A model generated the notes under the pieces. The model saw only the letters and a program-made list of their open reading frames with translations, made no database searches and had not been told where the DNA came from. A stretch of 64,000 nucleotides of DNA from Streptomyces sp. NBC_01775 (lineage in GTDB: Bacteria > Actinomycetota > Actinomycetes > Streptomycetales > Streptomycetaceae), in NCBI RefSeq assembly GCF_035917675.1, contig NZ_CP109104.1, forward strand, positions 4,340,001 through 4,404,000, in the 5' to 3' direction. Each line of letters opens with the position of its first letter. Within the stretch, counting starts at the first letter, position 1. The position numbers and the translations under genes were made by a program. This document shows, in pieces, positions 51,643 through 59,371 of this stretch.

Positions 51643-52812
51643 ATGCGGGAGGACATAGGCAGAGCGCGGCGGGCCTCGGCCCATCTGGGGACGGCCGCCG
51701 GGCTGTCGATTGCCACGTACCTCTTCGTCCCGCTGCTGATGTTCACCGCTGTCGCCGTGGTCTTCGTGGTGGGCGCGGGCGTGGTGCCCGAGACGGTGCA
51801 ACTGCTGCGCAGGACCGCCGCGTTCAAGCGGCGGCAGGTGGCCGCCTGGACCGGTACGGAGATCCCCGAGGCGTACCCGCCGCTGACCGGAACCCTCGTC
51901 GAGCGGGTCCGTACGGCGACCCGCGACCCGAGCACCTATCAGGACCTGCGCTGGATGGCAGCGCACTACGTGTACGGGCTGGCCCCGGCGCTGGCCGCCA
52001 TGCCGCTGGCGGTGCTCACGCTGTGCGCGGACGCGGTGTGGTGCGGGCTGCTGGGGCGGCCGGCGCTGACGCCGCAGCTGCTGGTCCGGCTGGCCGACGC
52101 CGACGCCGGATGGTCGCGCACGCTGCTGGAGCCCACACCGGAGGCGCAAAACAGCGCGCGACTGGCCGAGCGCGTCGAGGAGTTGACCGTCACGAGGGAG
52201 GGCGCGCTCACCGCGCACGGCGCCGAACTGCGCCGTATCGAGCGGGACCTGCACGACGGCACCCAGGCCCACCTGGTGGCGCTCTCCATGCGGGTGGGGC
52301 TGGCGCGGCGCGCGTACGAGAAGGACCCCGACGCGGCGCGCAAGCTCCTGGACGACGCGCAGGACCAGGCGGAGGCCGCGCTGACCGAGCTGCGGCACGT
52401 CGTACGCGGCATCCACCCGCCGATCCTCACCGACCGGGGCCTCGTCGGCGCGGTGCGCGCGCTCGCGGCGGGCAGCGGGCTGGAGGTCGCGGTGCGCGCC
52501 GACGGGGTGGAGGGCGCGGGAGTGCCGCGCGCACCCGCCGCCGTCGAGACCGCCGCGTACTTCGTGGTCGCCGAGGCGCTGACCAACGCCGCGAAACACA
52601 GCGGCTCGGAGCGGGCGTGGGTGGAGCTGGTGCGCGATACCCGGACGCTGACCGTCTCCGTGCGCGACGAGGGGTGCGGCGGGGCCGACTCCTCGGGCGG
52701 CAGCGGGCTGCTGGGCGTTCGGCGCCGGGTCGCGGCGCTCGACGGGACCGTGGAAGTGACCAGCCCCACCGGGGGGCCGACCGTGATCGAAGTGGAGCTG
52801 CCGTGCGCGTAG
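51643..52812 (+). CDS. Sensor histidine kinase (DesK-like, HisKA_3)
   Basis: 389 aa from ATG 51643. Two or more N-terminal helices (GLSIATYLFVPLLMFTAVAVVFVVGAGVV; YGLAPALAAMPLAVLTLCADAVWCGL), a 60-residue linker, then H box GAELRRIERDLHDGTQAHLVALSMRVGLAR (H204) and HATPase with EALTNAAKHSGSERAW, RDEGCGG (Asp-x-Gly with a Cys), SGLLGVRRRV. DesK/LiaS-like kinases of this type sense envelope stress. Overlaps the regulator gene by 10 bp; its partner exporter operon follows. Confidence 0.9.
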   Translation: MREDIGRARRASAHLGTAAGLSIATYLFVPLLMFTAVAVVFVVGAGVVPETVQLLRRTAAFKRRQVAAWTGTEIPEAYPPLTGTLVERVRTATRDPSTYQDLRWMAAHYVYGLAPALAAMPLAVLTLCADAVWCGLLGRPALTPQLLVRLADADAGWSRTLLEPTPEAQNSARLAERVEELTVTREGALTAHGAELRRIERDLHDGTQAHLVALSMRVGLARRAYEKDPDAARKLLDDAQDQAEAALTELRHVVRGIHPPILTDRGLVGAVRALAAGSGLEVAVRADGVEGAGVPRAPAAVETAAYFVVAEALTNAAKHSGSERAWVELVRDTRTLTVSVRDEGCGGADSSGGSGLLGVRRRVAALDGTVEVTSPTGGPTVIEVELPCA

Positions 52813-53450
52813 TGGTCGCCGAGGACAACGCGTTGCTGAGAGAGGGCATGGTCCTGCTGCTCAGTTCCGCCGGGCACGAGGTGGTGGCCGTCGCCTCCAG
52901 CGGGCCCGAGGTGCTGCCCGCGCTGCTCGAACACCGTCCCGATGTGGCGGTCCTCGACGTACGGATGCCGCCCGGCTTCCGCGACGAGGGCCTGCGCGCC
53001 GCGCTCGCGGCCCGCGAGGAGATCCCCGGCATGCCGGTGCTCGTGCTCTCGCAGTACGTCGAGGAGACGTACGCCGAGGAGCTGCTGGGGCAGGGGACGA
53101 GCGGCATCGGGTATCTGCTCAAGGACCGGGTGGGGCGGGTGGATGAGTTCCTCGGCGCTCTGGAGCGGGTCGCCGACGGCGGCACCGCGCTCGACCCCGA
53201 GGTGGTCACCGAGCTGCTGACGCGGCGCCGCAACGACCCCCTGGAATCCCTCACCCCGCGCGAGCGCGAGGTCCTGCACCTGATGGCGGAGGGCCGCGAC
53301 AACACGACGATCGCCGAAACCCTGGTGGTCTCCGAACGCGCGGTGAGCAAGCACATCGGCAACGTCTTCTCCAAACTCGGTCTCCCCCCGACCGACGCGG
53401 GCCACCGCCGCGTCCTCGCGGTGCTCGCGTACCTGAACAAGTCCGGGTAG
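52803..53450 (+). CDS. NarL-type response regulator
   Basis: 215 aa from GTG 52803. Receiver: VVAEDNALLREGMVLLL, phospho-Asp in DVAVLDVRMPPGFRDEGL (the loop after Pro is longer than usual), Ser in VLVLSQYVEE and Lys in YLLKDRVGR; LuxR HTH LTPREREVLHLMAEGRDNTTIAETLVVSERAVSKHIGNVFSKLGL. Coupled to the kinase gene by overlap; probably binds the two GGTGTAGC palindromes and controls both operons. Convergent with the permease gene, 12 bp between ends. Confidence 0.92.
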   Translation: MRVVVAEDNALLREGMVLLLSSAGHEVVAVASSGPEVLPALLEHRPDVAVLDVRMPPGFRDEGLRAALAAREEIPGMPVLVLSQYVEETYAEELLGQGTSGIGYLLKDRVGRVDEFLGALERVADGGTALDPEVVTELLTRRRNDPLESLTPREREVLHLMAEGRDNTTIAETLVVSERAVSKHIGNVFSKLGLPPTDAGHRRVLAVLAYLNKSG

Positions 53451-53462
53451 GGCGCGCGGCCC

Positions 53463-56027
53463 CTACGTTCCGGCTGGGCCGCCGGAGCGGGGGTGGTGGC
53501 CGCGCAAGGTGGACCACAGGGGTGGGACGGTGCCGCCGACCGTCGTCGCCAGGACCACGACGACGATCGACACGGCCTGGACCGGTGGCAGATACGGCAC
53601 CGTGCGGGCCATTGCCAGGCTGAAGGCGAGGAGCGGGACGGAGGCGACGGCGGCGCCCACGAGCAGGCCCGTCGCCGCTGTGACGGCTGCCTCCAGACGG
53701 AGCATGCGGCGGAGTTGGGCACGGGCGGCGCCCGCCAGGCGCAGGAGCCTCAGTTCGGGGCGGCGGCCCACCGAGATGAGGGTGAGGGTGCTCAGGATGG
53801 CGATCACGGTGTAGCCGCCGATGGCGGCGACCGCCGCGACGGTGAGCGTCTCGCCCAGCGCCTGGTCCTCGGGCTCGACCCGCACCGGCCCTGGATCCCG
53901 CTCGACGCGGGTGCCCGGGACCGCGGTGTGCAGGGCCTCGGCGACGGCCGCGCGGTCCGCGCCGGGCGCGGTCGCGACCAGGGCCCGCTCCGGGCCGGGT
54001 GCGGAGGTGTGACGCAGCAGCTGGCCGCGGGAGAAGAGGAAGTCGCCCAGGGCGAGGCCGCGTTCGTAGGTGGCGACGACCCGCAGCCGCGCCCGCTGCC
54101 CGTCGTCGAAGCGCAGCGTCACCGTGGAGCCGGGCCGCAGGTCCAGGGCGCGGGCCCGCTCGGTGCTGACCGCGAGCGTGCCGGACCGCAGCCGGTTCAG
54201 GTTGCCCTCCGCCACCTGGGGGTCGAGCGTGCTGGTCATGTCCTCGGGGGTGACGCCGAGCGCCGGCAGCCGCTCCAGTCGGGGCTCGCCCGCTTCCTTC
54301 CGGGCCAGGACGGCCGTGCCCGGCACGACGCTCGTGGCGCCGCGCACTCCGGGCACCTGCCGGATGCGTCGGTCGGCGCCGTCGGGCAGTCCGCCGTCCG
54401 CGCGCACCGCGAGGTCGGCGCGCAGCGCCTGCCCCGCCTGGTCGCCGCCCGCGTGGATGAGCGTCGCGCCCCCGCCGAGCTGGACGCCGATGAACGCGGT
54501 GACCAGCACGATCGGGGTGATGGCCGCGCCCAGCCGGGTCGCGGAGGCCGTGCAGTTGGCGGCGGCGAGCTTGCCGCCGACGCCGCCGAAGCGGCGCAGC
54601 GGAGCGCCGAGGACGCGCGTCGCGCCCTGGGCGATCCACGGCCCCAGCAGCGCGCAGGCGATCACCATCGTGATCGCCGCCGCACCGGCCGCGGCGGCGG
54701 CGGTCTGGCCGTGCTGCGCGGTGGCCGTCCCCGCCGAGCTGATGCCGAGCAGGAGCAGCACCAGCCCCGTGATGCGGCGGGCCTTGCCGGGCGCTGCGTC
54801 GCGCAGCGCCTCCATGGGGCGGACGCGTCCCGCTCTGGCGCAGGCGAACGCCGCCGCCACACGGGCGATCAGGACGGTGAGGCCCGCGGTGGCCAGCGGC
54901 GTGAGCGCCAGCCATGGGGGGAAGGGCAGTTCGAGCCCGGCGGGCAGCGCACCACCGGCGGACAGCAGCGCGCGCAGGGCCAGGTACAGGGGCACCGAGG
55001 CCACGGCTCCGGCCAGCCCGGCGCCCACGGCGACGCGCCCCACCTCCCGGCCGACCGCGCCGCGCACCTGCCGGGGGGTGGCCCCGACCGCGCGCAGGAG
55101 GCCGAGTTCGTGCGCGCGCTGCCCCAGCGCCTGCGCGATGGTGGAGGAGACGACCAGCAGCGCGACGAGCACGACGGTCGCCGCCACGGACGCCAGCAGG
55201 GCCAGCGTGTTCGTACGCGCTGGCGCGACCGCCAGGAACTCGGCGTCGCCGCGCTCGTCCCCGGCCAGGACGCGCAGCGGCGCCGCGTCGCCGTCCGCGC
55301 GCCGCCCCACGCTGTCGAGGCGCGCCTTCTCCAGGGCGTGGGCCACGCGGGGGGCCAGCGTGCCGGCCGCCGTGCCGGGCTCGGCGACGATGCCGAGGGC
55401 GTCGACCGTCGTGGGGTGCCCGGCCAGGCGGCGGGCCTCGGCGCCGGTGAAGTAGGCGGCGGCCCGGGGGCCTTCGGCCGCGCCGACGACGGTGTACCTC
55501 GCGTCCTTGCCGTGCACGCGCAGGCTGACGCGCTTGCCGAGGCCCGTCCCGTGCTCCTTGAGGGCGGGGCCGCTCAGGACGACCTCGCCGGGGCGCTGCG
55601 GGGCGCGGCCGTCCCGTATGCCGTAGGGGGCGAGCCGGGCCGCGTCCCAGGGGTGTCCGGCGGCGGCGCGGCCGTCGATGCCGACGGTGAAGACCGCGTC
55701 GGGGACGACGGCGCGCACTCCGGGGACCTTCCGCACCGTGCCGAGCGCCTTCTCGGGTACGCGGACCCGCGAGGTGAGTCCGGCGCGCGCCGTCTGGCGT
55801 TCGCTGCCCCAGGGCTTGGCGGTGAAGCTGGTGCTCTGGTCGCCGGAGACGACCAGGTCGGCGCCCGCGTACCGCTCCACGCGGGCGTGGCCGAGCCCCG
55901 TCGAGGAGAGGGTGAGCGCGAAGGCGCCCAGCAGTACGGAGGTGAGCGCGAGCGCGGCGAAGACGGCCGCCCACGCCTTGCGGTGGGTACGGGCACCCTT
56001 GGCGGCCAGCAGCTTGGCGGCGCTCAT
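53463..56027 (-). CDS. ABC transporter permease, FtsX/MacB type
   Basis: 854 aa, starting in an ATGA overlap with the ATPase gene. First helix near residues 20-45 (AWAAVFAALALTSVLLGAFALTLSST), a large external domain, then FtsX helices (LLASVAATVVLVALLVVSSTIAQALGQRAHELGLLRAVGATPRQVR), and more pairs to the C-terminus, ending YLPPVQAVSIVVVVLATTVGGTVPPLWSTLRG. The full-length permease carries two FtsX repeats. Exports lipid or peptide substrate or acts as a mechanotransmitter. Controlled with the neighbouring kinase by inference. Confidence 0.92.
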   Translation of the reverse strand: MSAAKLLAAKGARTHRKAWAAVFAALALTSVLLGAFALTLSSTGLGHARVERYAGADLVVSGDQSTSFTAKPWGSERQTARAGLTSRVRVPEKALGTVRKVPGVRAVVPDAVFTVGIDGRAAAGHPWDAARLAPYGIRDGRAPQRPGEVVLSGPALKEHGTGLGKRVSLRVHGKDARYTVVGAAEGPRAAAYFTGAEARRLAGHPTTVDALGIVAEPGTAAGTLAPRVAHALEKARLDSVGRRADGDAAPLRVLAGDERGDAEFLAVAPARTNTLALLASVAATVVLVALLVVSSTIAQALGQRAHELGLLRAVGATPRQVRGAVGREVGRVAVGAGLAGAVASVPLYLALRALLSAGGALPAGLELPFPPWLALTPLATAGLTVLIARVAAAFACARAGRVRPMEALRDAAPGKARRITGLVLLLLGISSAGTATAQHGQTAAAAAGAAAITMVIACALLGPWIAQGATRVLGAPLRRFGGVGGKLAAANCTASATRLGAAITPIVLVTAFIGVQLGGGATLIHAGGDQAGQALRADLAVRADGGLPDGADRRIRQVPGVRGATSVVPGTAVLARKEAGEPRLERLPALGVTPEDMTSTLDPQVAEGNLNRLRSGTLAVSTERARALDLRPGSTVTLRFDDGQRARLRVVATYERGLALGDFLFSRGQLLRHTSAPGPERALVATAPGADRAAVAEALHTAVPGTRVERDPGPVRVEPEDQALGETLTVAAVAAIGGYTVIAILSTLTLISVGRRPELRLLRLAGAARAQLRRMLRLEAAVTAATGLLVGAAVASVPLLAFSLAMARTVPYLPPVQAVSIVVVVLATTVGGTVPPLWSTLRGHHPRSGGPAGT

Positions 56028-56818
56028 CGCTGACGCTCCCCGTCACGCGCGTTCATGTCCACCAGCGCGCGGCGCACGTCGTCGGGTCCGGGCCGCTCCA
56101 GCTTGCCGACGGTGCGGCCGTGCATGAGGAAGAGCGTCTCGTCGGCCCAGGCGGCGGCTTCCGGGTCGTGGGTGACCATGACGACGGTGTGGCCCTCGAC
56201 GTCGACGGCCTGCCGCAGCAGCGCGAGGACGTCCCCCGCGGTGACGAAGTCGAGCGCCCCGGTGGGCTCGTCGGCGAAGACGATCTCGGGGCGGGTGACC
56301 AGGGCGCGGGCGATCGCCACGCGCTGGCGCTGCCCGCCGGACAGCTCGGCGGGCGCGTCGTCCGCCCGGTCGGCGAGCCCGACGGCCGCGAGCCCGTGCA
56401 GGGCCCGCCCGTCCGGCGCCGCGCCGCCCAGCAGCAGGGGCAGCGCCACGTTCTCCACGACGCTCAGCGACGGCACCAGATTGTGCGCCTGGAAGACGAA
56501 GCCGACGCGCTCGCGGCGCAGCCGGGTGAGCGCTGCCTCCTTGAGCGAGGCCAGCTCCGTCCCCCCGATGCGCACCGTGCCCGAGGTGGGCCGGTCGAGC
56601 CCGGCGGCGCACTGGAGCAGCGTCGACTTCCCGCAGCCGGAGGGCCCCATCACCGCGAGGAACCGCCCCCGGGGAACCGTCAGATCGAGCGGGTGCAGGG
56701 CCACGCTCCCGCGCCGGTACTCCCGGCTGATGCCCTCCAGCACGAGCGCTTCGGAAACGCGCCCCTGCCCTTCCCGCTCAGCGGTTGCCGTACCGGCCCC
56801 GCGCCGCTCCCCGAACAT
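56024..56818 (-). CDS. ABC transporter ATP-binding protein, MacB/LolD type
   Basis: 264 aa from ATG 56818; the first 20 residues (MFGERRGAGTATAEREGQGR) are an extension before the ABC core. Walker A GPSGCGKSTLL, Q-loop FQAHNLVPSL, signature LSGGQRQRVAIARALV, Walker B VFADEPTGALD and H-loop VTHDPEAA are all intact. Overlaps the permease start by 4 bp. A palindrome shared with the kinase operon is 93-118 bp upstream. Confidence 0.95.
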   Translation of the reverse strand: MFGERRGAGTATAEREGQGRVSEALVLEGISREYRRGSVALHPLDLTVPRGRFLAVMGPSGCGKSTLLQCAAGLDRPTSGTVRIGGTELASLKEAALTRLRRERVGFVFQAHNLVPSLSVVENVALPLLLGGAAPDGRALHGLAAVGLADRADDAPAELSGGQRQRVAIARALVTRPEIVFADEPTGALDFVTAGDVLALLRQAVDVEGHTVVMVTHDPEAAAWADETLFLMHGRTVGKLERPGPDDVRRALVDMNARDGERQR

Positions 56819-56910
56819 GACTACGCCCTCTCAGTGGTCGATCACCTCTCGGTGCCACTGAGAACGCTAGAAACGACGGGGGCGGGAAAGGAGAGAGCGC
56901 GGTCCCGAGC

Positions 56911-56936
56911 CTGTGGTGTAGCCAGCTGCACCACAG
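56911..56936. promoter_or_regulatory. Palindrome CTGTGGTGTAGC-CA-GCTGCACCACAG
   Basis: 12-bp arms with one mismatch; shares the core GGTGTAGCCAGCTRCACC with 51589-51606. It lies upstream of the ABC exporter operon on the minus strand. Confidence 0.7.
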
Positions 56937-57057
56937 GGCCGCGCCCCGGACGTGGCAAACCGTCTCCGGATACGGCGAACGGGCGTGAAACCGCACCCGG
57001 CACCAGGCCGAGGGCGGTCTCACGCCCGCTGGATCTCACGCCCGCTGGGGCGCTGAG

Positions 57058-57321
57058 TCAGCGTCCGCGGACGTTGCTCTGCTGCGGCCCGAAGACGAAG
57101 ATCACCGAGTCGGAGACGATGCGGTCGTTGTCCTCGGTGTGGACCTTGACCAGCTCCTTGTTGATCTGCTTGTTGACCTGCTTCTGGATGTGGTGGTGGG
57201 AGTGGTGGTGCGGCCTCGGCTTGGGCCACGTCGAGGCCGAGGCCGCACCCACGCCGGCGCCCGCCAGACCGAGGACAGCAGCGCCGACAACAAGGGAACG
57301 CGTGATCGCACGCATACGCAT
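57058..57321 (-). CDS. Small secreted His-rich protein
   Basis: 87 aa from ATG 57321, preceded by GGAGGTTCC. Signal peptide 1-30 (AITRSLVVGAAVLGLAGAGVG AASAS), then a basic His-rich stretch (WPKPRPHHHSHHH) and a helical end with NKQINKELVKVHTEDNDRIVSDS. The His cluster could bind Zn/Cu/Ni. Type of small exported Streptomyces peptide with unknown role. Neighbour is the convergently oriented but unrelated ABC operon; 109 bp separates it from the acyl-CoA dehydrogenase-like gene. Confidence 0.82.
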   Translation of the reverse strand: MRMRAITRSLVVGAAVLGLAGAGVGAASASTWPKPRPHHHSHHHIQKQVNKQINKELVKVHTEDNDRIVSDSVIFVFGPQQSNVRGR

Positions 57322-57441
57322 GGAACCTCCAAGGGGAGAGCCAAGGGAAGAACGAACGGTCACCACGATCCGGCACAAACAACCGATTTCCCGCAGAGAA
57401 CATGAACGACACGGCGGAAAGCACGCATACGGACCATTGCG

Positions 57442-58380
57442 CTAGCCGTCCGCGCCGACGTGACCGCCCTCGCCGCCGTAGTCGCCGTAGTCGTCGTAGA
57501 AGCCCGCGCCCGACTTCGTGCCGAGCCGGCCGCGCTCGATGTAGCTCCGCAGCACGGCGCGCGGGCCCTCGGGCAGGTCGGGGTTCTCGTCGGCGTAGTG
57601 CTCCTCGATGGCGAGGACGACATCGAGGCCGATCGCGTCCATCGCCCGGAAGGGGCCGGAGCCGCCGCCGTTGATCTGGATCAGCCGGTCGACCTCCTGC
57701 GGCGTGGCGACGCCCTCCGCGACGACCGAGAGGGCCTCGCGCTTGATGGCGGCCCAGATGCGGTTGTGGATGAAGCCGGTGCTCTCCTTGCGGGCCTCGA
57801 AGGGGTGGAGGCCGTACTCAGGGAGGACGGCCAGCATGAGGTCGAGGACGGCGCGGTCGGTATGGCCGCAGGTCATCAGCTCGACGACGGTCTGTTCCGG
57901 CGGCATGTAGAAGTGCGTGTTCAGCACGCGCGCGGGCCGGGTGACGCCGCCTAGGAGCAGCCGGCTGGCGAACGAGGAGGAGTTGGTCGCCAGGACGGCG
58001 TCCGGCGCGCTGAGCCGGTCGAGGTCGGCGAAGACCCGCCGCTTCAACTCCAGCTCCTCCGGGACCGCTTCGACCACGAGCCAGGCCCCCTCGACCGCCG
58101 CCGCCAGGTCGTCCACGGCCCGCACCTCCCCGGCCGCCGCGCCGGCGACAGCCGCGTCGGCGGCGTTCCGGGCCGCGATCACGCCCGGCAGGGTCTCGCG
58201 GACGTACCGCACGGCGGCGGTGCGCCGGCCGGCCGAGGGGTCATGAACCCGTACGGCGCCGCCCCGGGTCGCGAACACCAGCGCGATACGGCGGCCCAGC
58301 GTGCCGGCGCCGATCACCGCGACGGGGCGCGCGGCGCGGCCGGCGGGGAGTACGGCGGCATCGATGTCGTCCACAGCCAT
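57442..58380 (-). CDS. 3-hydroxyacyl-CoA dehydrogenase
   Basis: 312 aa from ATG 58380. NAD motif VIGAGTLGRRIA (G24xG26xxG29), the acid VHDPS after beta-2 (NAD preference), ATNSSSFAS, and catalytic His156 in NTHFYMPPEQTVVEL with Glu167; C-terminal domain STGFIHNRIWAAIKREALSVVAEGVATPQEVDRLIQ and DAIGLDVV. The classical HFFNP is HFYMPP here, so substrate may differ from short-chain acyl-CoA. C-terminal tail is Asp/Tyr/Gly-rich. Lies 35 bp after the decarboxylase gene, probable operon. Confidence 0.9.
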   Translation of the reverse strand: MAVDDIDAAVLPAGRAARPVAVIGAGTLGRRIALVFATRGGAVRVHDPSAGRRTAAVRYVRETLPGVIAARNAADAAVAGAAAGEVRAVDDLAAAVEGAWLVVEAVPEELELKRRVFADLDRLSAPDAVLATNSSSFASRLLLGGVTRPARVLNTHFYMPPEQTVVELMTCGHTDRAVLDLMLAVLPEYGLHPFEARKESTGFIHNRIWAAIKREALSVVAEGVATPQEVDRLIQINGGGSGPFRAMDAIGLDVVLAIEEHYADENPDLPEGPRAVLRSYIERGRLGTKSGAGFYDDYGDYGGEGGHVGADG

Positions 58381-58415
58381 GGAACGGCCCCCTTTTTCGC
58401 GCTCCGGCGGGCCGG

Positions 58416-59159
58416 CTACAGCCCCGCGAGGTAGTTGTACACCGGTTCGAAGGGGGCCAGGGTCAGATCGGCGAGGATGTAACCGGCCTCGACGACCTCC
58501 CGCACCGGCAGATCGGCCAGCGGCGCCATGACGTGCTCGAACAGCTGAAGCCGCGCGGGCCCCCGCCACGCCTGTTTGACGGTGACGTCGGTGATCGCCG
58601 TCCGCATCAGGTCACAGGCGTAGAGCTGGTCGGGCGGCTTGGGGACGACCTTCAGCGCGAACGTCGGCACGGTGACCCGCCGCCGGGCCAGCTCCGGGTC
58701 CATCGGCTCGTACTTGTAGGGCATGGTGGCCGTCGCAACCCGCTGCGTGCCGTAGTCGAGGGTGCCGACCATGGCGCTGGCCTCCGTGAACAGCCGGGGC
58801 GCCCCCATCGACTTGGGGTAGGCGGCCCACTCCCTCCCGGCCAGGACCGCACCCACGTTGTCCAGGTACATCGCGTGCAGGTACTCGCCCGGCTCGCCCT
58901 CGAAGGAGACGGACAGCGCCTGGCCGCACTCGGTGTAGGAGCCGTAGCCGTCGACGTCGCCCATGTGCATCACCTCGAACCGGACCAGCGGCTCGGGGCC
59001 CGGCTCCAGCGGCTCGGGCACGGCGGCGCGCAGCGCCTCGGGGTCGGTGCGGTAGACGACGGTGAAGTACTCCCTGTCGACGAATCGCGGCACGCGCAGC
59101 GGGTAGGGCGACGCCGTCAGCGGTACGACGGGTCTGCGCAGCACCTCTTCGATGTTCAC
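58416..59159 (-). CDS. Acetoacetate decarboxylase family protein
   Basis: 247 aa from GTG 59159 (MNIEEVLRRPVVPLTASPYP), 10 nt after AGAGG, matching the 244-aa Clostridium enzyme in length. The Schiff-base Lys is K116 in EWAAYPKSMGAP; PPEPLVRFEVMHMGDVDGYGSYTECGQALSVSFEGEPGEYLHAMYLDN is the usual core; and the acid E-pair region is preserved. Expected to decarboxylate a beta-keto acid. Clustered with the hydroxyacyl-CoA dehydrogenase, so the pair may process a 3-oxo/3-hydroxy acid. Confidence 0.93.
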   Translation of the reverse strand: MNIEEVLRRPVVPLTASPYPLRVPRFVDREYFTVVYRTDPEALRAAVPEPLEPGPEPLVRFEVMHMGDVDGYGSYTECGQALSVSFEGEPGEYLHAMYLDNVGAVLAGREWAAYPKSMGAPRLFTEASAMVGTLDYGTQRVATATMPYKYEPMDPELARRRVTVPTFALKVVPKPPDQLYACDLMRTAITDVTVKQAWRGPARLQLFEHVMAPLADLPVREVVEAGYILADLTLAPFEPVYNYLAGL

Positions 59160-59371
59160 GGCGAACCTCTTTCGGGGGCGGGCCGGACGGGTCCTCGGGC
59201 GGCGCCTCACGGTAGCCGCCCCTCGGCCCCCGTACGCCCCACTCGTACGCACCTTTCGCACATCGGGCCCGGCGCTCCCGGCCGACCTCACACCGGCCGC
59301 CGGTGTGGCCTGCGCGTCTGCGGGCACGCGTTACGTGCCCACGGCCAACCGACGGAAGCGAGGGGGCATCC

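Noticed and set aside
53493..56033. 846-aa open frame opposite the FtsX permease
   Set aside because: Composition dominated by Gly/Arg/Gln; the permease has clear membrane helices and an ATGA overlap with its ATPase.
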